A DNA stretch of 64,000 nt from Pseudoalteromonas piscicida. GTDB taxonomy: Bacteria > Pseudomonadota > Gammaproteobacteria > Enterobacterales > Alteromonadaceae. The stretch lies in NCBI RefSeq assembly GCF_002208135.1, contig NZ_CP021646.1, forward strand, positions 1,843,501 to 1,907,500, written 5' to 3'. Under the pieces are notes generated by a model. That model searched no databases, was not told the DNA's origin, and worked only from the letters and a program-made list of their open reading frames with translations. A program made the translations under genes and the position numbers. Shown here in pieces: positions 1 through 8,543 of the stretch. How positions within the stretch are numbered: position 1 is the stretch's first letter; each line of letters starts with the position of its first letter.

Positions 1-1032
1 TTACTGAGCTCTTCCAGCTTCGGTGTTTAATGAGGTAGTCAATTGCAACCGCTAAAAAGTGATTAGGATTCATCAGGTCGTCCGGCGTAACAATACCATG
101 TCTGTCGAAGTCTGGATCATTACCGATACCAATATCGTAATCGTCTTTCAGTGCTATCAAATTAGCCATTGCAAAAGGAGACGAGCAATCCATACGCACC
201 TTGCCGTCTTTATCAAGCGGCATAAAGGCAAAACTCGGGTCAACAACATCATTTACTACCGTAAGCTTCAAGTCATAGTGTTTGGCGATCACTGGCCAGA
301 AATTAACACCTGAACCACCAAGTGGATCCACGCCAATATTAACACCGGCTTGAGCAATGGCTTCCATATCAATGATATTACCCAAGTCTTCAACATATGG
401 TGTGATCAGATCTTCATATTTGATAAATCCAGATCTTCTCGCTTTCGCAAACGGGAATAATTCAACCTCAACCAAATCCTCGAGTAGTAGCTGATTAGCT
501 CTATCTTCAATCCAGTTGGTGACATCAGTATCAGCAGGTCCACCATTTGGGGATTATATTTAAAGCCGCCATCTTCTGGCGGGTTATGTGATGGCGTAAC
601 GACAATGCCATCTGCAAGCTCGTGTGGATTGACTGCATTGTGCGAGACAATCGCGTGGCTGATCACAGGAGTTGGTGTGTAGTCATCATTTTCTTGTGTG
701 ATAACTTGTACTTCGTTGGCAACCAAAACCTCAATAGCCGAGTTAAAAGCGGCCTCCGACAACGCATGAGTGTCTTTACCAAGGAAAAGCGGACCGTAAA
801 TATTATTATTTTTACGATAATCACAAATCGCTTGAGTGATGGCCAGAATATGCGACTCATTAAACTTAAAATTAAGTGAGCAGCCTCGATGACCACTTGT
901 GCCAAAGGCGACACAATGCTCTGGATGCGCTTCTAAATCAGGCTCATTTAAATAGTACGATGAAACCAGTTTAGGTACATTTACCAATAATTCTCTCGAT
1001 ACCTTTTTGCCAGCTTGCGGATGGATCGCCAT
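1..1032 (-). CDS. pgm: Phosphoglucomutase, frameshifted and cut by the window edge
   Basis: Cytosolic alpha-D-phosphohexomutase that interconverts glucose 1-phosphate and glucose 6-phosphate. The start at 1032 has an AAGGAA site 7 bases upstream and begins MAIHPQAG, as in E. coli Pgm. Visible motifs are the active-site phosphoserine loop TPSHNPPEDGG and, after the frameshift, the metal-binding loop NDPDFDRHG. The frame breaks at a run of four G (550-553 on the + strand; NPPNGGPAD is expected). One more G restores an open frame to the window edge. The 3' end lies outside. It follows seqA by 13 bases, the conserved seqA-pgm order. A sequencing error is more likely than a real mutation. Confidence 0.93.
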
Positions 1033-1045
1033 AAGATTTCCTTAC

Positions 1046-1594
1046 TTATAGGTAGTCTCTAATTTTCTCGGCAGCTTCATCTGTGTAACCTAACACCTTA
1101 GCTACTTCATGAAGCATCATTTTCTTTCTAGTCGTATTTGAATTTGTCATCACCCAATATTCACTGTCTACAATATTTTTCGGGTTCATGCTGCTGCCAC
1201 TTTCGAGTAGTGCATTTTTACTCGTGGCGAAATAAATCCTGTCACGACCTTTAATCTCAAGCACACTTTTAAAATCGGATTTATGTGTTCGATGTAGCGC
1301 GGATAGGATAAACAAAAAGCGCCCGACTACACCCTTTTGCATGGCGAGCTCTTCTTTATTGAGAATATTAAAGACATTAGCTGCTGGCTTTATCGGTTGG
1401 CTTGGTGTTTTTGTTTGTGACTCAGCTGCAATTTCTTGTACTTGTTTTTCTTCCTGCTGTACGACGGGTTTAGATTCTGTCCCAGGAGTAAGTTTTAATA
1501 AACGACGTAAAATCTCAGAAGCACTTTCTCCAATACTTTGTGTGTTACTTGCAATGTATTGATATAGCTCGTCATCTATTTCTATCTTTTTCAT
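1046..1594 (-). CDS. seqA: SeqA, negative modulator of replication initiation
   Basis: SeqA binds hemimethylated GATC sites, sequesters oriC after initiation and organises new DNA. The protein is 182 residues, against 181 in E. coli. The N-terminal oligomerisation segment reads MKKIEIDDELYQYIAS with GESASEILRRLL following. The C-terminal DNA-binding part contains RDRIYFATS and YWVMTNSNTTRK. A longer reading frame exists upstream, but the ATG at 1594 follows an AGGAA site and matches the family start. A variable linker (about residues 50-75) separates the domains. It is divergent from ybfF, as in E. coli, and is co-oriented with pgm. Confidence 0.95.
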   Translation of the reverse strand: MKKIEIDDELYQYIASNTQSIGESASEILRRLLKLTPGTESKPVVQQEEKQVQEIAAESQTKTPSQPIKPAANVFNILNKEELAMQKGVVGRFLFILSALHRTHKSDFKSVLEIKGRDRIYFATSKNALLESGSSMNPKNIVDSEYWVMTNSNTTRKKMMLHEVAKVLGYTDEAAEKIRDYL

Positions 1595-1730
1595 GCGTTT
1601 CCTGTCATCTATGCTAATTAGGAGCAACTCATTTCAATTGTCACTTAGTATATCCAAATTTAACTTATTACTCTATGGCTTTGCATTTTTACTCTTCAAT
1701 GTCACAATTAACGCCAAATTTGGAGGATTT

Positions 1731-2498
1731 ATGCAGTTAAACTATCAACAAATTGGCGACCAAACGAAGCCCACAGTATGTATTATGCACGGACTCTTTG
1801 GTTCCTTGGAAAATTTAAATGTGGTGGCAAAAGCACTTGCTGAACATTTCAATGTGATTAACGTCGATTTGAGAAATCACGGTCGCTCTTTTCATGATGA
1901 GCAAATGTCCTATCCAATAATGGCAAAAGACATCAAAGCACTAATGGATGAGTTAAAACTGGATAAAATAAGCCTCGTTGGTCACTCGATGGGTGGTAAA
2001 GTGGCAATGCAATTCGCCCAATTATTCCCAGAAAGTATCAACAAACTTGTCGTATTAGATATTGCACCTGTTGATTATCACTCAAGACATGATGCAATAA
2101 TAGCTGCGCTAAACGAAGTGCAAAAAAGTGATGTATCAAGTCGTAGTGAAGCAGATACCATCATGTCGCATTATATTGAAACCGTCGGTGTGCGTCAGTT
2201 TTTGCTCAAAAGTTTAGCAAAAAATGAAGAAGGCAAGCTTGCTTGGCGTTTCAATTTAGACGTAATTACTGAAAGATACGATACAATCACATCAAATATT
2301 AATGAAACTCATTCCTGTTTGTGCGATACTTTGTTCATTAAAGGGAATAACTCTGACTACATCCTGCCTGAGCATAGGGATGCCATCGCTCGTTTTTTCC
2401 CAAATGCGCGAGCAAAAATAATTCAAGGTGCGGGCCATTGGTTACATGCAGAAAAGCCCGAAGCGGTAAATCGCTCAATTATTGATTTTCTTCAATAA
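1731..2498 (+). CDS. ybfF: Alpha/beta-hydrolase esterase YbfF
   Basis: Cytosolic alpha/beta-hydrolase with esterase activity in the E. coli homologue; its physiological substrate is not firmly known. At 255 residues it matches the family length. The oxyanion-hole segment HGLFGS, the nucleophile elbow GHSMGG and the catalytic histidine in GAGHWLHAEKP are present, and the segment DIAPVDYHSRHD is very close to E. coli. The frame is open further upstream, but the ATG at 1731 is preceded by a strong GGAGG. The 137-base gap to seqA should contain both divergent promoters. Confidence 0.92.
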   Translation: MQLNYQQIGDQTKPTVCIMHGLFGSLENLNVVAKALAEHFNVINVDLRNHGRSFHDEQMSYPIMAKDIKALMDELKLDKISLVGHSMGGKVAMQFAQLFPESINKLVVLDIAPVDYHSRHDAIIAALNEVQKSDVSSRSEADTIMSHYIETVGVRQFLLKSLAKNEEGKLAWRFNLDVITERYDTITSNINETHSCLCDTLFIKGNNSDYILPEHRDAIARFFPNARAKIIQGAGHWLHAEKPEAVNRSIIDFLQ

Positions 2499-2585
2499 AA
2501 CGAATCGAATTTACCGTTATAAACTTAATTTATGCATTTAGGTTATGTTATAGTAGCCGCCGTTTAAATATTGAGTAGAGCTCAG

Positions 2586-2807
2586 ATGGTCAGTCAATTT
2601 ATAAATGAATTTGAAACGCTAGGGCTGTGGTTTGCGCTAGCTGGTATATTCTTTTTCATCGGTATGGCGATTCAGGACGTACTGAAAAAAGGTGACGTGC
2701 CAAAGTTCGGACGCTATATCGTTTGGCTGGTGTTGTTTCTAGGTTGCTCTGGATTTATAGCAAAAGGCTTGATCCAAGTGTTTTGGCAAGGCGCAGGTGT
2801 TGGATAA
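2586..2807 (+). CDS. DUF2788 small membrane protein
   Basis: A 73-residue protein with two hydrophobic stretches (about residues 13-31 and 45-66) separated by the basic turn QDVLKKGDVPKFGRY, typical of the DUF2788 family. Function is unknown; placement in the inner membrane is inferred from the helices. A TTG at 2571 would add five residues, but the ATG at 2586 fits family length better; neither has a strong ribosome site. Its stop codon overlaps the start of ybfE by one base, so the two are probably co-translated. The family commonly sits beside ybfE/fldA in this order of bacteria. Confidence 0.8.
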   Translation: MVSQFINEFETLGLWFALAGIFFFIGMAIQDVLKKGDVPKFGRYIVWLVLFLGCSGFIAKGLIQVFWQGAGVG

Positions 2808-3085
2808 TGGCCAAGGCTGAAACAGATAGAACGACTATCGACCTATTTGAAAATGAAAAACGTCCCGGACGTCCTAAGACGAATCCACTGCCACGAGAAG
2901 TGCAGTTAAAGGTTAACAAGCGCAATCAAATCAAGAGAGATCGTGCTCGTGGCCTAAAAAGGGTAGAATTTAAGGTTTCATCAGAGTTGTATCAAGCGCT
3001 AAGTGATATGGCAGAGTCGCAAAACATTAGTCGAAGTGCACTCATCGAGACCATCTTACAAGAAAAGTTAGCGGTTAATAGATAA
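2807..3085 (+). CDS. ybfE: YbfE-family protein (LexA-regulated in E. coli)
   Basis: A 92-residue protein closely matching E. coli YbfE: MAKAETDRTTIDLFENE at the start, then RPGRPKTNPL, NKRNQIKRDRARGLKRVE and a C-terminal ribbon-helix-helix-like part (SSELYQALSDMAESQNISRSALIE). The C-terminal motif suggests DNA binding, but no target is known. The start overlaps the upstream TAA by one base. The E. coli gene is in the LexA regulon; I saw no obvious CTGT-N8-ACAG box just upstream here, so SOS control cannot be claimed. It lies 14 bases before fldA. Confidence 0.88.
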   Translation: MAKAETDRTTIDLFENEKRPGRPKTNPLPREVQLKVNKRNQIKRDRARGLKRVEFKVSSELYQALSDMAESQNISRSALIETILQEKLAVNR

Positions 3086-3099
3086 AAGGTAAGCAATTA

Positions 3100-3627
3100 A
3101 TGGCAAGCGTAGGTATTTTTTTCGGCAGTGATACTGGTAATACAGAGCACGTTGCTAAAATGATTCAAAAAGAGCTAGGTAAAAAGCTCGTTGACGTAAA
3201 AGACATTGCTAAAAGCAGTAAAGAAGAGATTGCTGAATTCGATTTACTACTGTTCGGTATTCCAACATGGTACTACGGTGAAGCGCAATGTGACTGGGAT
3301 GATTTTTTCCCTGAACTTGAAGAAGTCGATTTCGAAGGCAAGCTAGTTGCTATCTTCGGTTGTGGCGATCAGGAAGATTATGCTGAATACTTCCTCGATG
3401 CGATGGGCATGATCAACGACATCGTCACTGAGCGCGGCGCTATTGTTGTTGGCCATTGGTCTACCGATGGTTATGACTTTGAAGCGTCAAAAGCTGTCGT
3501 TGAAGATGGTAAATTTGTTGGTCTTGGTATTGATGAAGACCGTCAGCCAGAGCTAACAGAGCAACGAGTTAAACAATGGTGCGCACAAGTATATGACGAA
3601 ATGTGCTTAAGCGAGCTGGAAGATTAA
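3100..3627 (+). CDS. fldA: Flavodoxin FldA
   Basis: FMN-containing low-potential electron carrier (175 residues) that donates electrons to enzymes such as biotin synthase, IspG/IspH and methionine synthase reactivation. The phosphate-binding loop GSDTGNTE lies at the N-terminus. The FMN isoalloxazine-stacking regions PTWYYGEAQCDWDDFFP and FGCGDQEDYAEYF are both intact, and the long-chain insert is present. Family-typical length. It sits immediately upstream of fur, a widespread order that places an iron-sparing electron carrier beside the iron regulator. Confidence 0.96.
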   Translation: MASVGIFFGSDTGNTEHVAKMIQKELGKKLVDVKDIAKSSKEEIAEFDLLLFGIPTWYYGEAQCDWDDFFPELEEVDFEGKLVAIFGCGDQEDYAEYFLDAMGMINDIVTERGAIVVGHWSTDGYDFEASKAVVEDGKFVGLGIDEDRQPELTEQRVKQWCAQVYDEMCLSELED

Positions 3628-3730
3628 TTCCATTTGCTTTGCACTTGCTGCCCGAGCAAGTTATTCTTAGGTATAGCGTCGTGAATATTGACCTAAGACA
3701 AATTATAACTAACAGATTGAGACAGATTTA

Positions 3731-4177
3731 ATGACTGATCACAACTTAGAGCTTAAAAAGGCTGGTTTAAAAGTAACGCTTCCACGCATCAAAATTTTAG
3801 AGATCCTTCAGTCTCCTGATAATCAACACATCAGCGCAGAAGATGTGTACAAGATCTTATTAGACAAAGGTGAAGAAATTGGTCTAGCTACGGTATATCG
3901 CGTACTAAACCAATTTGATGATGCTGGTATTGTAACACGTCACCACTTTGAAGGCGGTAAATCTGTTTTCGAGCTGTCTGGCAGCACGCACCATGATCAC
4001 TTGGTATGTTTAAAATGTGGCAAAGTTGTCGAGTTTGAAGATGACGTTATTGAAACACGCCAAGAAGAAATCGCGAACAGCAATGGCATCAAACTGACTA
4101 ATCACTCACTATATCTATACGGTGAGTGTGAAGATAAAGAAGCGTGCAAAAAGTACGCTGAGGAAAATGGTAACTAA
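3731..4177 (+). CDS. fur: Ferric uptake regulator Fur
   Basis: Iron-sensing transcriptional repressor of 148 residues. The N-terminal winged helix covers about residues 1-83, with LATVYRVLNQFDDAGIV as the recognition region. The metal-binding dimerisation domain follows, with STHHDHLVCLKCGK (histidine cluster plus the first CxxC) and a C-terminal GECEDKEAC cysteine pair. It should repress siderophore and TonB receptor genes as Fe2+-Fur; a candidate Fur box lies at 33136. A strong intrinsic terminator follows at 4204. Confidence 0.96.
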   Translation: MTDHNLELKKAGLKVTLPRIKILEILQSPDNQHISAEDVYKILLDKGEEIGLATVYRVLNQFDDAGIVTRHHFEGGKSVFELSGSTHHDHLVCLKCGKVVEFEDDVIETRQEEIANSNGIKLTNHSLYLYGECEDKEACKKYAEENGN

Positions 4178-4203
4178 CCTACCTTTTCGCCAATTTAAGC
4201 ATT

Positions 4204-4227
4204 AAGCCAGCAAATTGCTGGCTTTTT
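4204..4227 (+). terminator. Intrinsic terminator of fur
   Basis: Perfect inverted repeat AAGCCAGCAA/TTGCTGGCTT with its 3' arm running into TTTTT, 27 bases after the fur stop codon. The IS256-family element lies only about 15 bases downstream, so the insertion spared the terminator. Confidence 0.85.
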
Positions 4228-4241
4228 AGTTCGCTAAATTT

Positions 4242-5484
4242 GGTAGTGTTTAGAAATCTGTGTCATTTCAGTAATATTAAGAGAAAGGAATGATACATGA
4301 CTCAATCTTTCTACTTCAACAAAGCATTAGCCGAACTTCAATCTGGTAAAGGTTTAACTGGCGAAGATGGTGTTTTAACGCCACTCATTAAACAGTTAAC
4401 CGAAGCTGCTTTAAAAGCAGAGCTAGAACAACATTTAGGCTCTGATCCGCAACCTAACCGCAAGAACGGCACAAGCAAGAAAACGATTAGATCATCCGTC
4501 GATCAATTTGAGCTTGAAACGCCAAGAGATCGTACAGACTCGTTTGAGCCTCAGTTGGTTAAGAAAAATCAAACCAAGCTAACGCCTGAAATTGACCAAA
4601 AAACCCTTTCCATGTTTGCTTTAGGCATGAGCTACCGGGATATTCGAGGCCACGCTCAGGAAATGTACGGCATTGAAATATCAGAAGCCACTATAACAGG
4701 CATAACTGACCAGCTAATACCAGAGCTTAAGGCTTGGCAATAACGAAGTCTTGATACCCTGTATCCGTTCATCTGGCTTGATGCTATTCACTATAAAATC
4801 AAAGAGAATGGCCGCTACGTTAGCAAGGCGGTTTACACCGTCCTTGGTATTAATATCGAAGGCCGTAAGGAATTACTTGGTCTGTATGTTTCAGAAAGTG
4901 AAGGCGCAAACTACTGGTTATCGGTGTTAACTGATTTACGCAATCGTGGCGTATCCGATATTTTAATTGCTTGTGTTGATGGACTTAAAGGCTTCCCTGA
5001 AGCGATTGGCACTATCTACCCTGAAACAGAGGTTCAACAGTGCGTTATCCATCAAATACGTAACTCAATGAAATACGTTGCTTCAAAACACCAGAAAGCA
5101 TTCATGTTGCACTCGACGAACTCGATGCCAAATGGGGCAAGCTATATCCCATCGTTATCGAATCTTGGCGCCGTAAATGGTCGAATTTATCCGTTTACTT
5201 CAAGTATCCTGATTATGTGCGTAAGGCGATTTATACGACCAATGCAATTGAAGCAGTGCACCGTCAATTTAGGAAGTTAACCAAAACTAAGGGGGCATTC
5301 CCGAACGAAAATAGCTTGATGAAATTATTGTATGCCGGCATATTGAATGCTTCGAAGAAATGGACAATGACAATCCATAGCTGGAATCTGACATTGTCGC
5401 AATTAGCCATCCACTTCGAAGGCCGGTTAGATGGTGTGCTAGATATTTAGCAATTTAGGCTGACACAGAATTCTGAACGCCCTC
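4242..5484 (+). mobile_element. IS256-family insertion sequence, defective
   Basis: A 1243-bp element. The ends carry imperfect inverted repeats: GTGTTTAGAAATCTGTGTCA at 4246-4265 against GCGTTCAGAATTCTGTGTCA (reverse complement of 5461-5480), differing at 3 of 20 positions. It is flanked by an exact 8-bp direct repeat, CTAAATTT, at 4234-4241 and 5485-5492, the target duplication size expected for IS256 elements. The only gene is a transposase with a stop codon and an internal deletion, so the copy cannot move unless another copy supplies transposase. The surviving target duplication suggests a fairly recent insertion. Confidence 0.88.
4297..5450 (+). pseudogene. IS256-family transposase, inactivated
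   Basis: Mutator-type DDE transposase in three pieces. Residues 1-148 run from the ATG at 4297 (preceded by GAAAGGA) to a TAA at 4741-4743, where the family has a sense codon (AWQ then RSLDTLYPF). The same frame continues with the first catalytic Asp in IWLDAIHYK and the second in CVDGLKGFPEA. Near 5105-5112 a deletion of roughly 15-20 codons shifts the frame. The last part continues in another frame with ELDAKWGKLYP and TTNAIEAVHRQFRK, which carries the catalytic Glu. It ends HFEGRLDGVLDI. All three acidic residues survive but no continuous protein can be made. Confidence 0.9.
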
Positions 5485-6490
5485 CTAAATTTAGCTACTG
5501 AATTAACTCCGATATACCGTTTTCAATTTACTTCGTTGTCTTGACGAACCATAATCACTTTGCTTGAGCATATTCATACAAAGCTGGTATAGCGCACAAC
5601 TCTCTGCCTTGCCATCAAATCAGTCCCTTGAGTAATCTTCTTTAAATACAAAATCCTCAATTTAGTGTTAAAAAGTAGAATGCCCAAGCAATCTATACGA
5701 TAGTACAATTTAAGCGACCGATTAGCGAGTATCTATAGACACATTTCCAGTGCAGTTCCACTACAATAATACCGAGAATGGCTGTTATAGCTCTTGCAGT
5801 ATTCCATTCCTTTTTGGTTTCAGCTGTATAAAAAATGAGACTTTTTCCAACCCAGCACATTTTGATGTATATCACTAATAACCTACTTTCTTAAGCTGCT
5901 CCACTACATGTGTTTTCCTATCTACTATTTTATTGAGAGCCTTTCGTAGACAATACAACATCATGTGTAATGACGTACAGCCTTCAACATCATTTCACAT
6001 TGTGTACAAGGTATTTACTTTTGACTAAACACTGAATTTATTTTTGTATCGTACACGATTACCATTTGTAAGGCGGGTTTTTATTGTGGACAATGTAACA
6101 TTTGCCATTGAGCAAAATAACTTGTTTTTTCGCTGTTCGTTGACCCCATTTACCAATGGTTGCAAGCAATGCCTCAGAAACTACAGGCTCTCAGTTTAGA
6201 CCATAATAGTACTAGTCTCACTAAGACAATAATATCTATAAGGCCATGTATTTTATTAAAATCTGCCAATGTTATTCGATTAAATTCATGGTACAAGTTA
6301 GGTCATGGTCAACTAAGGAACTACGAAAATATTAAATAAAACGACGAAAAATACCACTTACCTCTTTTTACATTTCAAATCAAAACTTAAAATATAAGCT
6401 CAACTTTTTAAAGTATAAAAACACAAAAACTTGAAAGTTATTTATAAAATGTGTACCGTTATTTACAACCACAATTAAAAAGGAATAAAA
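5485..6490. other. Gene-poor, AT-rich interval after the IS element
   Basis: About 1 kb with no convincing coding region on either strand. A 60-codon minus-strand frame at 5693-5875 has no ribosome site or recognisable product and was not accepted. No repeat, RNA gene or phage/IS end was recognised. The last 100 bases are very AT-rich and probably contain the promoter for the secreted protein at 6491. Confidence 0.5.
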
Positions 6491-6784
6491 ATGAAAAAAA
6501 CTATTGTATTTTTTGCATTAATAACATCACTAACATTAAATGCAAATACAAATACAGCGCTTAATTCGAGTCAAAGCAATAATGTAACAACATATTGTGA
6601 ATATATGCCTTATATCAATGGGCGCTTTTCTTTAGGTGATATACATAGGGTTGTAAAAAATGGAGACGTAGGCTGCAATGAGTATGTAACTGTTACAACT
6701 CGAGCTATAGATGTCGGAGGGCCGATTCCAGGTTATGAAGTTCAGCACCGTAGATACAAGCTTTTCCTGAAATATACAAAATAG
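6491..6784 (+). CDS. Small secreted hypothetical protein
   Basis: A 97-residue protein with a clear Sec signal peptide (MKKTIVFFALITSLTLNANT, cleavage probably after residue 18-20). The mature part of about 77 residues has two cysteines (about positions 36 and 60), which could form a disulfide in the periplasm. The start follows AAAAAGGA. No family is recognised. Codon use is AT-rich compared with the neighbours and the gene stands alone in a gene-poor interval next to an IS, which suggests accessory DNA. A hairpin at 6793-6823 follows the stop. Confidence 0.6.
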   Translation: MKKTIVFFALITSLTLNANTNTALNSSQSNNVTTYCEYMPYINGRFSLGDIHRVVKNGDVGCNEYVTVTTRAIDVGGPIPGYEVQHRRYKLFLKYTK

Positions 6785-6792
6785 TAAATCAA

Positions 6793-6823
6793 TGGGTTAC
6801 GTCAACAATAACGATGTAACCCA
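6793..6823 (+). terminator. Hairpin after the small secreted protein gene
   Basis: Stem TGGGTTACGTC against GATGTAACCCA (11 pairs, one a G-T wobble) with a 9-base loop, 8 bases after the stop codon. There is no T tract, so termination is only likely. Confidence 0.4.
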
Positions 6824-7017
6824 ATAAAGTCTCTACATCTATCAATTATTTCAATATTATAAGCTATTTTATAGAGCGCTCTACAGGACCATTTTTCCAT
6901 CTATCAACAAAACTGTCATTTAACTATTGGAATAACTCAATGTAAGACTCAGCTGTTAGAATTACCCGCATCTGTTTTGATTTGCTGCATAAACACCACC
7001 TTCCATTTATATGGTCA

Positions 7018-7647
7018 CTATATCGTAGAGTACAATTCCAGCTGATCTTTGTGTGCTTTTTTAAAAGCAGCTCTAGAAACGCAAGTCTCTAGATACTTTC
7101 GGCAATAGCTATATTGTTTTAGCCCATCAAACCTATCGACCAAACGAAGTACATCAGCCATCGCGATGTCTGCAACAGAAAATTGCTCAGCCAACCAGTT
7201 TCTCTCCCTAAGATATTCATTCATGTGTTTCAAGCGACTATGTAAAAATCGCTCTATCGCTTTGCTGCCATCACTCTCAAAAGTATCTCCAGAAAATTTC
7301 AAAATTGTCCATGGAAGACTCGCCATTTCTACAGAGTTGAGCGCGGCGAATAGCCACTGTATTACCGATGAGCTATTTTCTGTCGATATTAATTCATCGC
7401 TATGCTCAGCGATGTATAACAGACCAGCACCACTTTCGAATATTTCCTTATCTTCATGGCTAAGCCAAGGAACTTGGCCAAATGGTTGATGTAAATAATG
7501 CGTATTTTCTCGTTCATTGAAAGCGGTAAGCTCTATATCATAGGGTATGCCCGCCTCTTCTAGCGCCCACCGCAAGCGAATATCCCGGACATAACCTCGT
7601 GGCAGCTCAGGCACCCAATCAAACGTGGTAATGGTAAAGTTCGACAT
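7018..7647 (-). CDS. Glutathione S-transferase family protein
   Basis: A 209-residue two-domain GST. The N-terminal thioredoxin-like domain includes RDIRLRWALEEAGIPYD and the cis-proline/Ser-Gly segment FGQVPWLSHEDKEIFESGAGLLYIAE, which binds glutathione in the family. The C-terminal helical domain contains NWLAEQFSVADIAMADVL, the usual N-capping box motif. The start has GGAG upstream. The substrate cannot be told from sequence. It is co-oriented with, and just downstream of, the DUF1428/YCII/sigma factor group and could belong to the same stress-response cluster. Confidence 0.85.
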   Translation of the reverse strand: MSNFTITTFDWVPELPRGYVRDIRLRWALEEAGIPYDIELTAFNERENTHYLHQPFGQVPWLSHEDKEIFESGAGLLYIAEHSDELISTENSSSVIQWLFAALNSVEMASLPWTILKFSGDTFESDGSKAIERFLHSRLKHMNEYLRERNWLAEQFSVADIAMADVLRLVDRFDGLKQYSYCRKYLETCVSRAAFKKAHKDQLELYSTI

Positions 7648-7701
7648 ATATCAGCTCCATGTCAATTGGACTGATAACTCAGCCCAATTTAATAACTAAG
7701 G

Positions 7702-8054
7702 TTAATACTCTACTATTGTCTTAAAGCCACCATAGATAAGCCTTTTGCCATCAAACGGCATTGGATTAGCTTCTTGATCGCAAATAGGATCTTTAAATAC
7801 TTCTGCCATTCCAGCATCACGGACTTCTTTTGAAGGCCAAGTGATCCAGGAAAACACCACAGTTTCATCAGGCTTACATTTTACAGCCAGTGGAAAAGAG
7901 GTAAGCGTTCCATCAGGAACATCATCCCCCATGCTTCGACAACGCGTTCTGCTCCAAACTTTTTAAACACATTTGCCGCTTTACTGGCGTGCGCCTGATA
8001 TTCTTCGCGCTTATTGGTGGGTACAGCGCATACAAAACCATCAATATAACTCAT
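7702..8054 (-). CDS. DUF1428 (YbaA-like) protein, frameshifted
   Basis: The C-terminal part (GDDVPDGTLTSFPLAVKC, VVFSWITWPSKEVRDAG, MPFDGKRLIYGGF) matches E. coli YbaA. The missing N-terminus (MSYIDGFVCAVPTNKREEYQ..., then ERVVEAWG) lies upstream in another frame and starts at an ATG at 8054 with AGAGGGG seven bases before it. The frames join at a run of five C on the + strand (7926-7930); a sixth would give the family sequence VEAWGDDVPDG. Restored length is about 117 residues. Function is unknown; the fold is a ferredoxin-like alpha/beta barrel. It is next to two YCII-family genes, which share that fold. Confidence 0.82.
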
Positions 8055-8068
8055 CTTTGACCCCTCTC

Positions 8069-8458
8069 TTATTCACGTCTTTGTGCTTCATAGCTGACAT
8101 TGTTCTCGTCTTGCAACTCGCGAACTGGCCGAATTTCGATGCTGCCATAGCGTGCAGGCGGAATTTTGCTAGCCACTTAGATAGCCTCATTTAAGTCTTT
8201 AACATCAAGTAAATAGAAGCCCGCAAGCTGCTCTTTAGTCTCTGCAAAAGGACCATCGGTAATATCAACTTTACCCGCTCGTACCCGCAATGTTGTCGCA
8301 CTTTGAGTTGAGAGCAACGCGTTACCCCCTATCATCTGCTCGCGCTCTTTTAATGATTCCCCGCACGCGATGCATTCACGGTTAAGTGCGTCCCATTCAT
8401 CTTGTGAGAGCTTTTCCATTGCGTGTTCATCGTAATAAACCAAAGCGACATATTTCAT
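8069..8458 (-). pseudogene. YCII-family (DGPF-motif) protein with an in-frame stop
   Basis: A 129-codon reading frame with a TAA at 8177-8179 after residue 93. The first part (MKYVALVYYDEHAMEKLS..., then VDITDGPFAETKEQLAGFYLLDVKDLNEAI) carries the DGPF signature of YCII-related proteins. The same frame resumes as VASKIPPARYGSIEIRPV and ends at 8069, the usual family C-terminus. A single base change to TAA therefore truncates the protein; unlike the frameshifts elsewhere this is not at a homopolymer. Family members are small ferredoxin-fold proteins often encoded beside ECF42 sigma factors, as here. Whether the 93-residue product folds is unknown. Confidence 0.78.
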
Positions 8459-8543
8459 AGTGTGTCCAGCTCCTTATTAAATGATATCTGAATAGCGAGC
8501 ATCTTTTGCTGCTCGCTTTGACTTAGCTATTCCGTACTCGTGG

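Noticed and set aside
622..914. Frames on both strands inside pgm
   Set aside because: Shadows of the pgm coding sequence.
2499..2585. LexA box controlling DUF2788-ybfE
   Set aside because: No CTGT-N8-ACAG sequence was found.
5693..5875. A 60-codon minus-strand frame in the gap after the IS element
   Set aside because: No ribosome site, no recognisable product, and odd composition.
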